From CAWUEZ02 sp963921355 (GTDB lineage: Bacteria; Pseudomonadota; Alphaproteobacteria; Thalassobaculales; Thalassobaculaceae): DNA of 64,000 nt. The stretch lies in contig OZ001190.1 of assembly GCA_963921355.3 (NCBI GenBank), positions 434,001 through 498,000 of the forward strand. The letters run 5' to 3'. A program made the translations under genes and the position numbers. Position 1 is the first letter of the stretch. Every line of letters starts with the position of its first letter. This document shows positions 11,593 to 21,164 of the stretch, piece after piece. The notes beneath the pieces were generated by a model. It was not told where the DNA came from. It saw only the letters and a list, made by a program, of their open reading frames with translations, and made no database searches.

Positions 11593-13664
11593 GGACGCAC
11601 CAACGCATCCACCGCGACCGCCTGGTCCGCACTGATGATGACCGGATTGGCTTCCGCCTCGGCGATGCGGCGGTCGGGGTCCAGGGCGAGGGTGGAGAGC
11701 GCGGCCAGCGCCTCGGCGAGCGCGTCGAGCGCACCTTTCGGGCGGCCCCGCCAGCCGGCGAGCGCTTTCAGCCCGGTGACCTCGGCCACCATGTCCCGGG
11801 CGGTGGCGGTATCGACCGGGGCGGTGCGCACGGCGGCGTCCTCGTAAAGCTCGGCGAAGATGCCGCCGGCGGCGACGGTCACGATCGGCCCGACCTCCGG
11901 GTCGACGCGGTAGCCGATCAGCGCCTCACCCAAGCCGGCGACCATCTCCTGCACCAGCCAACCGGTAATCCGCGCCCCCGGCGCGGTCTCGGCCAGCCGC
12001 GCCCGCATGGCGGCGATGGCGGCGGCGAGGTCCTCGGGGGTCTCCAACCCCAGCGCCACCGCGCCCGCCTCGGTCTTGTGCGGCAGGTCGGCGCTGAGCG
12101 CCTTCAAGGCCACCGGGTAGGTCAGCCCGTCCGGGACCGACCGCTCCGGCCCGAGAACGGTGCGTCCGACCGTCGCCACCCCGAGCCGGTCCAGCAGGTC
12201 GAGCCCGGCGGCCTCATCCAGCACCGTGCTCTCCCCGGGCGCGCCGGAAAGATCCGGCACCGGCCCGGCCGGCCGGTCCCTCGGACCGCTCCAGGCGAGG
12301 AAGGCGCGCATCGCGTCGGCCATGGATTCGACCGTGCGGAAGCCGGCGATCCCGGCCTCGGCCAGCATGCCCAGCGCCCGGTCGGCCTGGGGCAGCGGGG
12401 CCGCGGCGATCGGCGTCGGGTGCCCCGCACAATCGACAATCGGCTGCACCGCGCGCTCCGGCAGGAACTGGGCCGACGAGCCGATGGCGGCGACCACGGC
12501 CCCGTGGGCGTCCTCGGCCAGCAGCCCGTCGAGCAGTGATTTCATGACCTCGTAGCGGGCACCCGCCAGGGTCACGTCGATCAGCCGGGCCGGTTTCAGC
12601 GCCAACCCGACCTCGGCTTCGACCTTGGCGCGCAGCGTGTCGGACGCGCCGGCCACCGCCAGCCCGGCCGCCCCCAGCCGGTCGACCGCCATCGCGCCGC
12701 CGCCGCCGGTGGTGGTAACCACCGCGACGGGCTTGGCGGCGCGGGCCGGGTCCGGGCGTCGGCCGCGCAGCAGGGCCGGCAGTTCCAGCAGGGCCTCGAA
12801 CTGGTCGACCCGCAGGATGCCGAGGTCGCGGAAGAAGGCATCCGCCGCGGCATCGGAGCCGACCAGGGCGCCGGTGTGGGAGACCGCCAGGGCCTGAGCC
12901 TCGGGCGAACGGCCGAGCTTGTAGGCGATGATCGGCTTGCCGGCGGCGTGGGCGGCCCGGGCGAAGGCCTCGACCCGCTCCGGGCGGCGGATGGTTTCCA
13001 GGAACAGCAGGAAGGCGTCGACCCCGTCGAGGGCGCAGGCCGCCGCGCCGATCGCCCCGACATCGAGATCGGCCTCGTTGCCGAGCGAGATCAGGCTGTG
13101 GAAGCCGATGCCGCGCGCCGCCCCCCGCGACAGCAGGGTGCCGATCAGCGAGCCGGACTGGGAGAGCGCCATCAGCCGGCCGGGAACCAGCGTGTCGGTC
13201 TCCCAGGCGGCGTTGGTGGTGAACGGCGTGCGGTCGACCGAATTGGCGACCCCCATGCTGTTGGGCCCGAGCAGCCGCAGGCCGCCGGATGCCGAGACTT
13301 CGACCAGCCGGGCCTGGGCCGCCGCCCCCGCCGGCCCGGCCTCGGCGAAGCCGTCGGCCAGCACGGTGGCGACCTTGACCCCGAGCCGGGCGGCCTCGGC
13401 AACCTGGGCCTCGACCCGTTCGGCGGCGGTGACGATGTAGACATGCTCAGGCACCGCCGGCAGGGCGGCGAGTTCGGGCCAGGCACGCTCGCCCAGCACG
13501 GTGTCGCGGCGCGGGTTGACCGGCCAGACCGCGCCGGCAAAGCCGTGGCGGCGCAGGAAGCGCAGCGGCCTCGCGGCATCCTTCTTCGGGTCGTCGGAGG
13601 CACCGACCACCGCGACGGTGCGCGGGCGGACCAGCGCCTCCAGCCAGGCGGCGGGTTCGGTCAT
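11574..13664 (-). CDS. ADP-forming acyl-CoA synthetase (fused alpha and beta domains)
   Basis: A 696-aa protein of the NDP-forming acyl-CoA synthetase family, which joins an organic acid to CoA using ATP through a phosphohistidine intermediate. The N-terminal CoA-binding Rossmann domain is clear (VAVVGASDDP near 18-27). It is followed by succinyl-CoA-ligase-like domains (LGPNSMGVANS, then AVSHTGALVGSD and TTTGGGGAM). The C-terminal ATP-grasp part starts near 480 (VALKALSADLPHKTEAGAV) and ends with EANPVII. It is last of four minus-strand genes, 7 bases after the acyl-CoA dehydrogenase, so it probably activates the substrate that the dehydrogenase oxidises. The acid itself cannot be read from the sequence; ferulate-type and short-chain acids are known for relatives. 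Its stop codon lies inside a palindromic repeat. Confidence 0.88.
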   Translation of the reverse strand: MTEPAAWLEALVRPRTVAVVGASDDPKKDAARPLRFLRRHGFAGAVWPVNPRRDTVLGERAWPELAALPAVPEHVYIVTAAERVEAQVAEAARLGVKVATVLADGFAEAGPAGAAAQARLVEVSASGGLRLLGPNSMGVANSVDRTPFTTNAAWETDTLVPGRLMALSQSGSLIGTLLSRGAARGIGFHSLISLGNEADLDVGAIGAAACALDGVDAFLLFLETIRRPERVEAFARAAHAAGKPIIAYKLGRSPEAQALAVSHTGALVGSDAAADAFFRDLGILRVDQFEALLELPALLRGRRPDPARAAKPVAVVTTTGGGGAMAVDRLGAAGLAVAGASDTLRAKVEAEVGLALKPARLIDVTLAGARYEVMKSLLDGLLAEDAHGAVVAAIGSSAQFLPERAVQPIVDCAGHPTPIAAAPLPQADRALGMLAEAGIAGFRTVESMADAMRAFLAWSGPRDRPAGPVPDLSGAPGESTVLDEAAGLDLLDRLGVATVGRTVLGPERSVPDGLTYPVALKALSADLPHKTEAGAVALGLETPEDLAAAIAAMRARLAETAPGARITGWLVQEMVAGLGEALIGYRVDPEVGPIVTVAAGGIFAELYEDAAVRTAPVDTATARDMVAEVTGLKALAGWRGRPKGALDALAEALAALSTLALDPDRRIAEAEANPVIISADQAVAVDALVRPSTPPD

Positions 13665-13671
13665 GCTGGGC

Positions 13672-14844
13672 TCATTGGGCGGGTTTGGGCGGGCGCTGGG
13701 AGAACCGGCGGCCGAACACGCCCTCGGCGATCCGGTTCTTCATCATCTCGAGGCTGCCGCCGGCGATCTGCCAGCCCCGGGCCCGGCGCCAGCAGTACTC
13801 GACCAGGCTTTCCTGGGTGTAGCCGAGCCCGCCCAGCACCTGCATCGCCTCGTTGGCGGCGAAGAACCCGGCCTCGTTGCAGAGATACTTCACCAGCGCG
13901 GTCTCATAGGCGCTCGGCAGGCGTTCGGAGGCGCGCTGGGCGACCCGGTACAGCATCAGCTGGGCCGCCTCCATGCGCGCCGCCGCTTCGGCGAACTTCC
14001 ACTGCAGGCCCTGGAACTCGGCCAGCGGCCGGCCGAACTGCACCCGGGTCTCGGCATGGTCGCGGGCGATCGCGAAGGCGTGGCGCCCGAAGGCCAGCGC
14101 GCGGGCCGAATTGCCGAGCCGCTCGATGTTGAACGCGGCGATCTGCTTCTTGAATCCGCCCTCGCGCAGCAGGACGTTCTCGGGGGCCACGTACACGTCT
14201 TCGAAATACAGCTGGCACCAGTCGTCGCCGCCGACATAGCGGCTCGGCTGGCCGAGCGTGAACCCCTCGGCCCCGCGCTCGATCAGCACCGAGCCGATGC
14301 CGTCGGTGCCGGGGCCGTAGCGCACATAGATCAGGAACAGGTTGGAATCGGCGCTGTGGGAAGAGAACACCTTGGAGCCGTTGATCCGGAACCCGTCGCC
14401 GTCGGCCGTCGCGGTGGTCTTCAGCTCGGTAACGGCGGAGCCGGCCTCGGGCTCGCTCATGCCGACCGAAATCGTCGCCTCGCCGGCCAGCAGGGGGCCG
14501 AGGTAGCGCGTCTTCTGGTCGTCGGTGGCGTATTCGACGAAGGTGCGGATCGGCCCGAAATTGCCGGCCTGGACCACATCGGCCGAGCGCGGGCAGACCG
14601 CGGCCACGGTCTCGATGGCGATGATCGCGTCCATCAGAGTACCGCCCATGCCGCCATCGGCCTCGGCGAAGGTGATGCCGAGCAGCCCCTGCTCCGCCAT
14701 CAGCCTGGCGACGTCGAACGGGAACTCCGCCCGGTGCGCCCGGGCCAGCCGGTCGGCCGCCAGGTGACGCTCGGCAAAGCCGCGCACGGCGTCGCGGAAC
14801 TGCAGCTGTTCCGGGCTCAGGAGATCGTCGAACAGGGATTCCAT
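13672..14844 (-). CDS. Acyl-CoA dehydrogenase
   Basis: FAD-dependent alpha,beta-dehydrogenation of an acyl-CoA, about 390 aa, the normal length. Visible hallmarks are the FAD-contacting SEPEAGSAVTELKTTA stretch, the NGSKVFSSHS segment and the C-terminal AMQVLGGLGYTQESLVEY...RGWQIAGGSLEMMKNRIAE region. ATG 14844 is preferred over an upstream GTG at 14880 because GGAG lies 7 bases ahead of it. The gene lies between MmgE/PrpD and the acyl-CoA synthetase, all on the same strand with gaps under 75 bases. It probably acts on the CoA ester made by the synthetase. Chain length and branching preference are unknown. Confidence 0.9.
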   Translation of the reverse strand: MESLFDDLLSPEQLQFRDAVRGFAERHLAADRLARAHRAEFPFDVARLMAEQGLLGITFAEADGGMGGTLMDAIIAIETVAAVCPRSADVVQAGNFGPIRTFVEYATDDQKTRYLGPLLAGEATISVGMSEPEAGSAVTELKTTATADGDGFRINGSKVFSSHSADSNLFLIYVRYGPGTDGIGSVLIERGAEGFTLGQPSRYVGGDDWCQLYFEDVYVAPENVLLREGGFKKQIAAFNIERLGNSARALAFGRHAFAIARDHAETRVQFGRPLAEFQGLQWKFAEAAARMEAAQLMLYRVAQRASERLPSAYETALVKYLCNEAGFFAANEAMQVLGGLGYTQESLVEYCWRRARGWQIAGGSLEMMKNRIAEGVFGRRFSQRPPKPAQ

Positions 14845-14913
14845 CGAAGGCTCCGAAGAGGGTTCGCGCGGACCGACCACCCGCCGGCCCGCTGGTCATT
14901 GCAGGCGTTGAGG

Positions 14914-16290
14914 CTACTCGGCGGCGGCGGGCAGGGCCGGGCCCATGAGGTCGGCGATCCGGGTCCCGGCGCCGAGGCCGCGCAGCCGGGCCAGCAGCGC
15001 GGCCGCTCCGTCGCCCCCCAGCACCGGGCCGGCAAGCTCATGGAACTTGGCGTCGAGTTCGCCGTCGGTCAGCGGGTTGTCGGGATCGCCCTTGCGGGTC
15101 GGCGCGAACCGCTCGAGCCGGCGGCCGTCGGCGGTGGTGATCGCCACCCGGGCGGAGCGGGCGCGCGGGAACGCCGCCTCGCAGTCGGGGTCGACGCTCT
15201 GCGCGACCTTGGCGGCGACCGCGCGGACCGTCGGGTCGGCCAGGGCCGCGTCCTCGAAAGCCGCGCGCCGCACGGAGCCGAGCGCCAGCTGGGCGCCGAC
15301 ACAGTAGGGCAGGCTGAACTTGGCCTCGAAAGCGGTCGCCGGATCGGCGTTGCCGCAGATCTCCAGCGATTTGGCGTAGGAGGCGACCTCGATCTTCGTA
15401 ACCGTGTCGGGGGTCAGGCCGTGCTCGGCGGCCAGCGCCGCCACCGCGTCGACGGCGGCGTGCACATGGCCGCAGGCGGCGTGGTTCTTGAAGGTGGTGC
15501 GGGTGAACGTCCAGTCCGTGCCAAGTGTGGCCAGCCCGGCTTCCCAGTCGACATCCGGCCCGCTCATGGCGGCGCCGAAGCCGCGCGGCCCCTCCAGCGC
15601 ATCCAGCGCCCCGGTGACGCCCTGGGCCGCCAGCCGGGCCGCCAGCACACCGGTCTCGGCCGCCCGACCGCTGTGCAGCGGCTTGCTCATGGCGTCGGCC
15701 CGGAACGCCTGCTGCAGCCCGGCCGCCATGGTGGCAGCAGTGGCCAGCGCGTGGGCGGTCTGGTGACGGTCGAGGCCGAGAATCGAGGCGGCGGCGACGG
15801 CGGCGCCGAAACAACCGACCGTCGCCGTGGTGTGCCAGTGGTCGTAATGGCGCGGATTGACCGCGACCGCGATCCGGTTCGAGACCTCGTAGCCGGCGAC
15901 CACCCCCAGGATCAGGGCCTCGCCATCCGCCCCGGCGCGTTCAGCGGCGGCCAGGGCGGCCGCGATGGTCGGCGCGCCCGGGTGATACAGCCCGTCGCGG
16001 AAGATGTCGTCGAACTCGACGGTATGGGCGGCGGTGCCGTTGACCAGAGCCGCGGTCTGGACGGCGGCCCGCTGTCCCGACGGCAGCAGCGAGGCGGGGC
16101 CGGTCCCAGCCTGGTCGTCGAGGGCGGCGGTCACCAGGGTCGCCGGCGCCATCACCCCGCCGGGCACGGCGGCGGCGAACCAGTCGACGATGGCGCGCAC
16201 CGCGTGGTGGCGGATCTCCGGCGACAGATCCTGACTCTCAAGAGCAGCGGCGAAATCGGCGAAACGCTCGATGACGGTCGGCGCGGACAT
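14914..16290 (-). CDS. MmgE/PrpD family protein
   Basis: A 458-aa member of the family that includes 2-methylcitrate dehydratase (PrpD), cis-aconitate decarboxylase and many uncharacterised enzymes. Family features are HHAVRAIVDWFAAAVPGG near the N-terminus, NGTAAHTVEFDD near residue 85, the middle NHAACGHVHAAVDA segment and SLPYCVGAQLALG. The start has a strong GGGAGGA. In bacterial catabolic clusters these proteins often accompany acyl-CoA dehydrogenases and CoA ligases, with unknown substrates. No prpB or prpC lies nearby, so I do not call it methylcitrate dehydratase. Confidence 0.85.
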   Translation of the reverse strand: MSAPTVIERFADFAAALESQDLSPEIRHHAVRAIVDWFAAAVPGGVMAPATLVTAALDDQAGTGPASLLPSGQRAAVQTAALVNGTAAHTVEFDDIFRDGLYHPGAPTIAAALAAAERAGADGEALILGVVAGYEVSNRIAVAVNPRHYDHWHTTATVGCFGAAVAAASILGLDRHQTAHALATAATMAAGLQQAFRADAMSKPLHSGRAAETGVLAARLAAQGVTGALDALEGPRGFGAAMSGPDVDWEAGLATLGTDWTFTRTTFKNHAACGHVHAAVDAVAALAAEHGLTPDTVTKIEVASYAKSLEICGNADPATAFEAKFSLPYCVGAQLALGSVRRAAFEDAALADPTVRAVAAKVAQSVDPDCEAAFPRARSARVAITTADGRRLERFAPTRKGDPDNPLTDGELDAKFHELAGPVLGGDGAAALLARLRGLGAGTRIADLMGPALPAAAE

Positions 16291-16301
16291 GTGGTCCTCC
16301 C

Positions 16302-17015
16302 TCAGCAGCCGAGCTGGTCGGCCAGTTCCTGCATGCTGTCGACGATGTGGTCCCAGTCGCTTTCGGCCTGGAAGTCCTTGTCCTGATGCGGTCCGTACTC
16401 GGTCGGCCGGGCGATGAAGGCGGTGCGGAAACCGAGCCTTCGGGCGGCTTCCAGGTCGTGGTTGTGGGCCGCCACCATCATCACCTCTGCCGGTTCGAGG
16501 TCGAGCCAGTCGGCGCCGGTCAGGTAGACTTCCCGTTTCGGCTTGTAGTTCCGCGCCGGTTCGGCCCCCAGGATCATGTCCCAGGGCAGGCCGGCGTTCT
16601 TCGCCATGTTGACCATCAGTGAGACGTTGCCATTCGACATGGTGGCAATGATGAACCGGGTCTTCAGGCGGGTCAGCCCGGGCACGCTGTCGGGCCAGGG
16701 GCTGAGCCGGTGCCAGGCCCGATTCAGGTGCTCGAGCTCGTCCGGATCCGCGAGATCGAGGTCGAACTCGCCGAGCACGGTCTTAAGGCTCTCGCGATGC
16801 AGGTCGTCGAGCCGGCGGTACGGCGCCTCGCCCCGGCGCACCGGGCGCATGGACGGTTGGTAGAGGCCGCGCCAGCGGTCGGCGAAGGCATGGCCGTCGA
16901 CATCCCAGCCCTTGGCCGCCGCCAGCTCCCGCACTTCGCGCGCCACGCTGGTCCGCCAGTCGACGACGGTTCCGAACACGTCGAAAACCAGCGCCTTCAC
17001 CTCGGTTGCCGACAT
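16302..17015 (-). CDS. Haloacid dehalogenase type II (HAD superfamily)
   Basis: A 237-aa protein, likely an L-2-haloacid dehalogenase-like hydrolase. It begins ALVFDVFGTVVDW; the first Asp is the nucleophile of HAD enzymes. Motif II appears as MSNGN, and the acidic end motif region as AAHNHDLEAARRLGFRTAFI. The ATG at 17015 has GGGGAA ahead of it; a longer open frame upstream looks non-coding. It is first of a four-gene minus-strand cluster with an 11-base gap to MmgE/PrpD. True 2-haloacid substrates are possible, but many relatives have other or unknown substrates. Confidence 0.85.
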   Translation of the reverse strand: MSATEVKALVFDVFGTVVDWRTSVAREVRELAAAKGWDVDGHAFADRWRGLYQPSMRPVRRGEAPYRRLDDLHRESLKTVLGEFDLDLADPDELEHLNRAWHRLSPWPDSVPGLTRLKTRFIIATMSNGNVSLMVNMAKNAGLPWDMILGAEPARNYKPKREVYLTGADWLDLEPAEVMMVAAHNHDLEAARRLGFRTAFIARPTEYGPHQDKDFQAESDWDHIVDSMQELADQLGC

Positions 17016-17314
17016 GTAACTTTCCCCACGTGGTGTAACGGTAATTGGTGGTTTGTTCGGGGGGTGATTGCTTGACCCCCAGTCGCCGTCATGGAACTGT
17101 ATACAAGCGTCTAAGAGCGCATCAACCGGCGGTCTCAACAACGCCGGACCAACACAGGGACGGGAGGAATAGCGGTAATGCTTCGCATCCCGACCATAAA
17201 CTCGGGAGTTGGCAAGCGACGCGCGAGCGGCGTGAGTCGGCGTCCCCAACTGAACCCGGCCGTGGACCGCTGGTCCGGTCCCGGCCCTGTCCTGTTTGGG
17301 AAGGAGACGACCCT
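17016..17314. other. Divergent intergenic region between the dehalogenase and ABC transporter operons
   Basis: Both operons must start from here. A TATACA box lies near 17098-17103 on the plus strand, but no -35 at normal spacing supports it. I see no clear operator palindrome. Confidence 0.3.
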
Positions 17315-18955
17315 ATGAAGTCACGTCTGTCCCGCGTCGCGGCCTCGGTCGTGCTCGGCTCGGCCCTCGCGGTCGGTGCGAGCTCGGTGAAAGCCGCCAC
17401 GCCTGAGTACGGGGGCGAGCTGCGCGTTGTCGTGGGCTCGAAGATCCCGTCTTACGACGCGCATATCGAGTCCACGTTCGGCATGATCCACCCGATCCGG
17501 CCGTTCTACAGCCTGCTGATCCGGATCAATCCGGACAACCCGTCCTCGCCGACCGATTTCGTCTGCGACCTGTGCGTCGGTGACGTGCCGGCAGCGACCG
17601 ACGGCGGTAAGAAATACACCTTCAAGATCCGCAAGGGTGTGACGTTCCAGGACGGCACGCCGCTGACCGCGGCCGACGTCAAGGCGACGTTCGACAAGAT
17701 CGCCTTCCCGCCGGAAGGGGTGGCGTCGAACCGCAAGGCCTACTTCAAGATGATCGACTCGATCGAGGCCCCGGACGACGAGACCGTGGTCTTCAATCTG
17801 AAGTTCGCGTCGGGCACGTTCCTGCCATCGGTCGCCATGCCGTTCAACTTCGTCTACGCGAAGAAGGACCTCGACGAGAAGGGCTACTCCTGGCACCAGA
17901 CCAACATCAACGGCACCGGCCCGTTCCACTTCGTCGAGCACGTCCAGGGCAGCCACGTGTCGGGCAAGAAGAACCCGAACTACTACCATGATGGCAAGCC
18001 GTACCTGGATGGCTTCCGCGCGATCTCGGCACCGAAGATGTCGGTCCGCCTGCAGGCGATCCGCGGCGGTCAGGCCGATATCGAGTTCCGCGGCTTCCCG
18101 CCGAAGGCCCGTGACGACCTGGTCAAGGCGCTGGGCGACGACATCACGGTCCAGGAAAGCGACTGGAACTGCGTGCTGCTGGTCACCCCGAACCACAAGG
18201 TGAAGCCGTTTGACGATCCGAAGGTCCGTCAGGCGCTGTCGCTGGCGATCGACCGCCAGGGCGGCTCCAAGTACCTGTCGCAGATCGCCATCGTGAAGAC
18301 GGTGGGCGGCATCGGTTTCCCGGGCCACCCGATCTCCTCGTCGCCGGAGTATCTCGAGCAGAACATCATCGGCTACGGCAAGGACGTGAAGGCCAACCGC
18401 GAGATGGCGAAGAAGCTGCTCAAGGAAGCCGGCCACGAGAACCTGAAGTTCACCCTGCACAACCGCGGTGTGGACCAGCCGTACAAGGTGGTCGGTACCT
18501 GGCTGATCGACCAGTGGAAGCGGATCGGCCTGGACGTGGACCAGTGGGTCCAGCCGTCGACGCCGTTCTACGCGACCCTGCGCAAGAAGAAGGACTTCGA
18601 CGTCTCGATCGACTTCAACTGCCAGGCGGTGGTGAACCCGATCGCGGACATCTCGAAGTTCCTGCCGTCGGGTGGGGCGAACTACGCCGACTTCGAGGAC
18701 CAGCAGCTTGAGGACATCTACAACGAGCTGCTGCAGACCGGCGACGAAGCCAAGCAGCGCGAGCTGTTCGCCGCTTACGAGAAGCGGGTCCTGAACGACC
18801 TGGCGTCCCAGTTCATCACGCTGTGGTGGTACAAGATCAACCCGTACCGCTCCTACGTGCAGGGCTGGAAGATCGCTCCGAGCCACTACCTGAACCAGTC
18901 GCTCGAGAACATCTGGATCGACCAGGCGGAGTACAAGGCGCAGCTCGGCAACTGA
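17315..18955 (+). CDS. ABC transporter substrate-binding protein, family 5 (dipeptide type)
   Basis: Periplasmic binding protein of 546 aa that delivers a ligand to the permeases encoded downstream. ATG 17315 follows AAGGAGACG. A signal peptide covers about residues 1-27 (cleavage near VKA-ATP). Mature-protein features of the SBP_bac_5 family are YTFKIRKGVTFQDGTPLTAADV, NGTGPFHF and VRQALSLAIDRQ. A hairpin terminator separates it from the permeases, which usually lets the binding protein be made in excess. The divergent catabolic cluster hints that the ligand may be an acid or ester rather than a peptide; this is inference. Confidence 0.92.
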   Translation: MKSRLSRVAASVVLGSALAVGASSVKAATPEYGGELRVVVGSKIPSYDAHIESTFGMIHPIRPFYSLLIRINPDNPSSPTDFVCDLCVGDVPAATDGGKKYTFKIRKGVTFQDGTPLTAADVKATFDKIAFPPEGVASNRKAYFKMIDSIEAPDDETVVFNLKFASGTFLPSVAMPFNFVYAKKDLDEKGYSWHQTNINGTGPFHFVEHVQGSHVSGKKNPNYYHDGKPYLDGFRAISAPKMSVRLQAIRGGQADIEFRGFPPKARDDLVKALGDDITVQESDWNCVLLVTPNHKVKPFDDPKVRQALSLAIDRQGGSKYLSQIAIVKTVGGIGFPGHPISSSPEYLEQNIIGYGKDVKANREMAKKLLKEAGHENLKFTLHNRGVDQPYKVVGTWLIDQWKRIGLDVDQWVQPSTPFYATLRKKKDFDVSIDFNCQAVVNPIADISKFLPSGGANYADFEDQQLEDIYNELLQTGDEAKQRELFAAYEKRVLNDLASQFITLWWYKINPYRSYVQGWKIAPSHYLNQSLENIWIDQAEYKAQLGN

Positions 18956-18975
18956 CCGGCTGACGCGGATGCATT

Positions 18976-19013
18976 GACCGCCCCGGTTCCCCCGTGGATC
19001 GGGGCGGTCGTTT
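18976..19013 (+). terminator. Attenuating hairpin between binding protein and permease genes
   Basis: GACCGCCCCG (18976-18985) pairs perfectly with CGGGGCGGTC (19000-19009), then GTTT. It probably reduces transcription into the permease genes. Confidence 0.7.
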
Positions 19014-19045
19014 AGCCATTTACCGATAAGAAAGCGACGCGAGAG

Positions 19046-20017
19046 ATGTACAGCTACATCGTCAAGCGCCTGTTGATCCTGCTACCGACATTGATCGGGG
19101 CGGCGATCCTGGTTTTCCTGCTGCTGCGGCTGGTGCCGGGCGATGTCTGCCTGCTGCGCTTCGGCGGCGAGGGCTCCTATGCCGACCCCGAGCAGATCCG
19201 ACAGTGCCAGGAGCGGCTCGGCCTGCACCTGCCAATCTACGTTCAGTTCTTCGACTACATGATCGGCTTCTTCACCTTCGATCTCGGTGTGTCCATGTGG
19301 ACGTCCCAGCCGGTGACCGAGGAGATCGCCATCCGCTTCGGCCTGTCGCTGCAGGTCGCGATCATGGCGACGGTGGTGTCGATCGTCATCGCCCTGCCGC
19401 TCGGCGTGATCTCGGCGGCCAAGCAGAACACCGGCGTCGATTACGTGGTACGCGCCTTCAGTATCGCCGGGATCGCCATGCCATCGTTCTGGCTTGGGAT
19501 CCTGATCATCCTGGGCCTGCTGATATCGACCCAGGCCTGGTTCGGTCGACCCTGGATGCCACCGATCGACTACGTGCCGGTCTGGCAGGACCCGATGTAC
19601 AACCTCAGCCAGCTGATCTGGCCGGCGCTCGCCACCGGCTACCGGTACTCCGCCGTCGCCACCCGCATGACCCGCTCGGCCATGCTGGAGGTGCTGCGGG
19701 AGGACTATGTGCGCACCGCCCGGGCCAAAGGCCTGCTGGAGAAGGTGATCGTCAACAAGCACGCACTGAAGAACGCGATGCTGCCGGTGGTCACCATCAT
19801 CGGGATCGAGTTCGCCTTCCTGATGGGCGGGCTGGTCGTCACCGAGCAGGTCTTCAACCTGAACGGCCTCGGCAAGCTGTTTGTCGAATCAGTCACCCAG
19901 TCCGACTACACGCTGACCCAGGCGCTGGTCATGCTGGTCGTGGCCATCTTCGTCCTGGTCAACTTCATGGTCGACCTGATGTACGCGTGGCTCGACCCGC
20001 GTATCCGCTACAATTAA
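19046..20017 (+). CDS. ABC transporter permease, DppB type
   Basis: A 323-aa inner-membrane permease with six predicted transmembrane helices, the first right at the N-terminus (YIVKRLLILLPTLIGAAIL...RLVPGD), as in DppB/OppB. The EAA loop that contacts the ATPase reads REDYVRTARAKGLLE near residue 220. It pairs with the DppC-type permease starting 13 bases downstream. Substrate is unknown. Confidence 0.92.
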   Translation: MYSYIVKRLLILLPTLIGAAILVFLLLRLVPGDVCLLRFGGEGSYADPEQIRQCQERLGLHLPIYVQFFDYMIGFFTFDLGVSMWTSQPVTEEIAIRFGLSLQVAIMATVVSIVIALPLGVISAAKQNTGVDYVVRAFSIAGIAMPSFWLGILIILGLLISTQAWFGRPWMPPIDYVPVWQDPMYNLSQLIWPALATGYRYSAVATRMTRSAMLEVLREDYVRTARAKGLLEKVIVNKHALKNAMLPVVTIIGIEFAFLMGGLVVTEQVFNLNGLGKLFVESVTQSDYTLTQALVMLVVAIFVLVNFMVDLMYAWLDPRIRYN

Positions 20018-20030
20018 GGGAGGCCTGGCG

Positions 20031-20945
20031 ATGACCACCCCCGATATCAGCATCGAGTCCAATACCCTCCCGCCGCGCAAGACGATCGCCCAGCGGATCG
20101 GCCGCCTTGCGCGCAAGCAGCCGCTCGGCTTCGCCGGTGGCATCGTGGTGTTGTTGATGATCTTCATGGCGGTGTTCGCACCGCTGCTCGCCCCCTTCGA
20201 TCCGGAAGCCAGCAACTTCGCCGATATGCTGGTGCCGCCGGGATCGGCCAGCCAAATGGAAGAGGGGCTCTTCCTGCTCGGCACCGACCAGTTCGGCCGT
20301 GACCTGTTTTCACGCATCATATACGGCGCGCGGACAGCTCTCCTGGTCGGGTTCACCGCCGCCATCATCGGCTCCTTCGCGGGCCTGGTGCTCGGCGTTG
20401 CCAGCGCCTATTTCGGCGGCTATTTCGACCTGATCGTCCAGCGGATCATCGACGTCTTCATGGCGTTCCCGCTGATCATCATGGCGCTGGCGATCGTCGC
20501 GATCTTCGGCACCGGTACCGAGAAGGTGATCATCGCCATCACCATCCCGTTCATCCCACGCTGTGCGCGGGTGGTGCGGGCCAGTGCACTGGCGGTCCGC
20601 GAGATGCCTTACATCGATGCCGCCCGCTCGATCGGTTACGGCAGTGCGCGGATCATCTTCAAGCACATCGCCCCGAACGTGGTGGCGCCCTTCCTGATCA
20701 TGCTGACCGCCTTCCTCGGCGAGGCGATCCTGCTGGAAGCGTCGCTGTCCTATCTCGGGCTCGGCGTGCAGGAACCGACCCCGGCCTGGGGCCTGATGCT
20801 GCAGGGTGGGGCCGAGGAGTACGCCGAGAGCGCGCCCTGGGTGCCGATCTTCCCGGGCCTCGCCATCACCATCGCGGTGTTCGGCTTCAACCTGTTCGGC
20901 GACGCGGTGCGCGACGCCCTGGACCCGCGGCTGCGCTCGCAGTAA
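20031..20945 (+). CDS. ABC transporter permease, DppC type
   Basis: A 304-aa permease with the DppC layout: a cytoplasmic N-terminal extension, a first helix around residues 36-55, GTDQFGRDLFSRIIYGAR after it, then the BPD_transp_1 domain. The EAA loop reads YIDAARSIGYGSARIIFKHIAPN. The start ATG follows GGGAGGCCTGGCG. The gene ends at a strong terminator; the ATPase gene lies beyond it on the opposite strand. Confidence 0.92.
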   Translation: MTTPDISIESNTLPPRKTIAQRIGRLARKQPLGFAGGIVVLLMIFMAVFAPLLAPFDPEASNFADMLVPPGSASQMEEGLFLLGTDQFGRDLFSRIIYGARTALLVGFTAAIIGSFAGLVLGVASAYFGGYFDLIVQRIIDVFMAFPLIIMALAIVAIFGTGTEKVIIAITIPFIPRCARVVRASALAVREMPYIDAARSIGYGSARIIFKHIAPNVVAPFLIMLTAFLGEAILLEASLSYLGLGVQEPTPAWGLMLQGGAEEYAESAPWVPIFPGLAITIAVFGFNLFGDAVRDALDPRLRSQ

Positions 20946-20970
20946 GCGGCCGCAGGTTCCAAACCCATCA

Positions 20971-21000
20971 AAGGGCCCCGGTTTCGGGGCCCTTTTTCTT
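20971..21000 (+). terminator. Rho-independent terminator of the ABC permease operon
   Basis: AAGGGCCCCG (20971-20980), loop GTTT, CGGGGCCCTT (20985-20994), then TTTCTTTT. A textbook strong terminator 25 bases after the DppC stop. Confidence 0.9.
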
Positions 21001-21049
21001 TTACCCACTGGACCAGGCCCAGGGCCCAGGGAACCGTGCTCAAACCCTC

Positions 21050-21164
21050 CTTCCCGGACCTGATCCGGGACCCAGGGCCACCGGGGGCTGGAACGCAGCA
21101 CGATCGCCGAGAGCGCCCCAGCAAGCCGCTGCCCTGGGCCCCGGGGCGAGAGCCCGGGGAAGAA
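21050..21164. repeat. CCCGG-type palindromic repeats between convergent genes
   Basis: CCCGGACCTGATCCGGG at about 21053-21069 and CCCCGGGGCGAGAGCCCGGGG at about 21139-21159, the same family as the cluster near 11.4 kb. Confidence 0.6.

Noticed and set aside
11635..16390. Very long plus-strand frames (up to about 960 codons) opposite the acyl-CoA cluster
   Set aside because: They are the high-GC mirror frames of four genes with clear family motifs on the minus strand and show low-complexity Arg/Gly/Ala composition.
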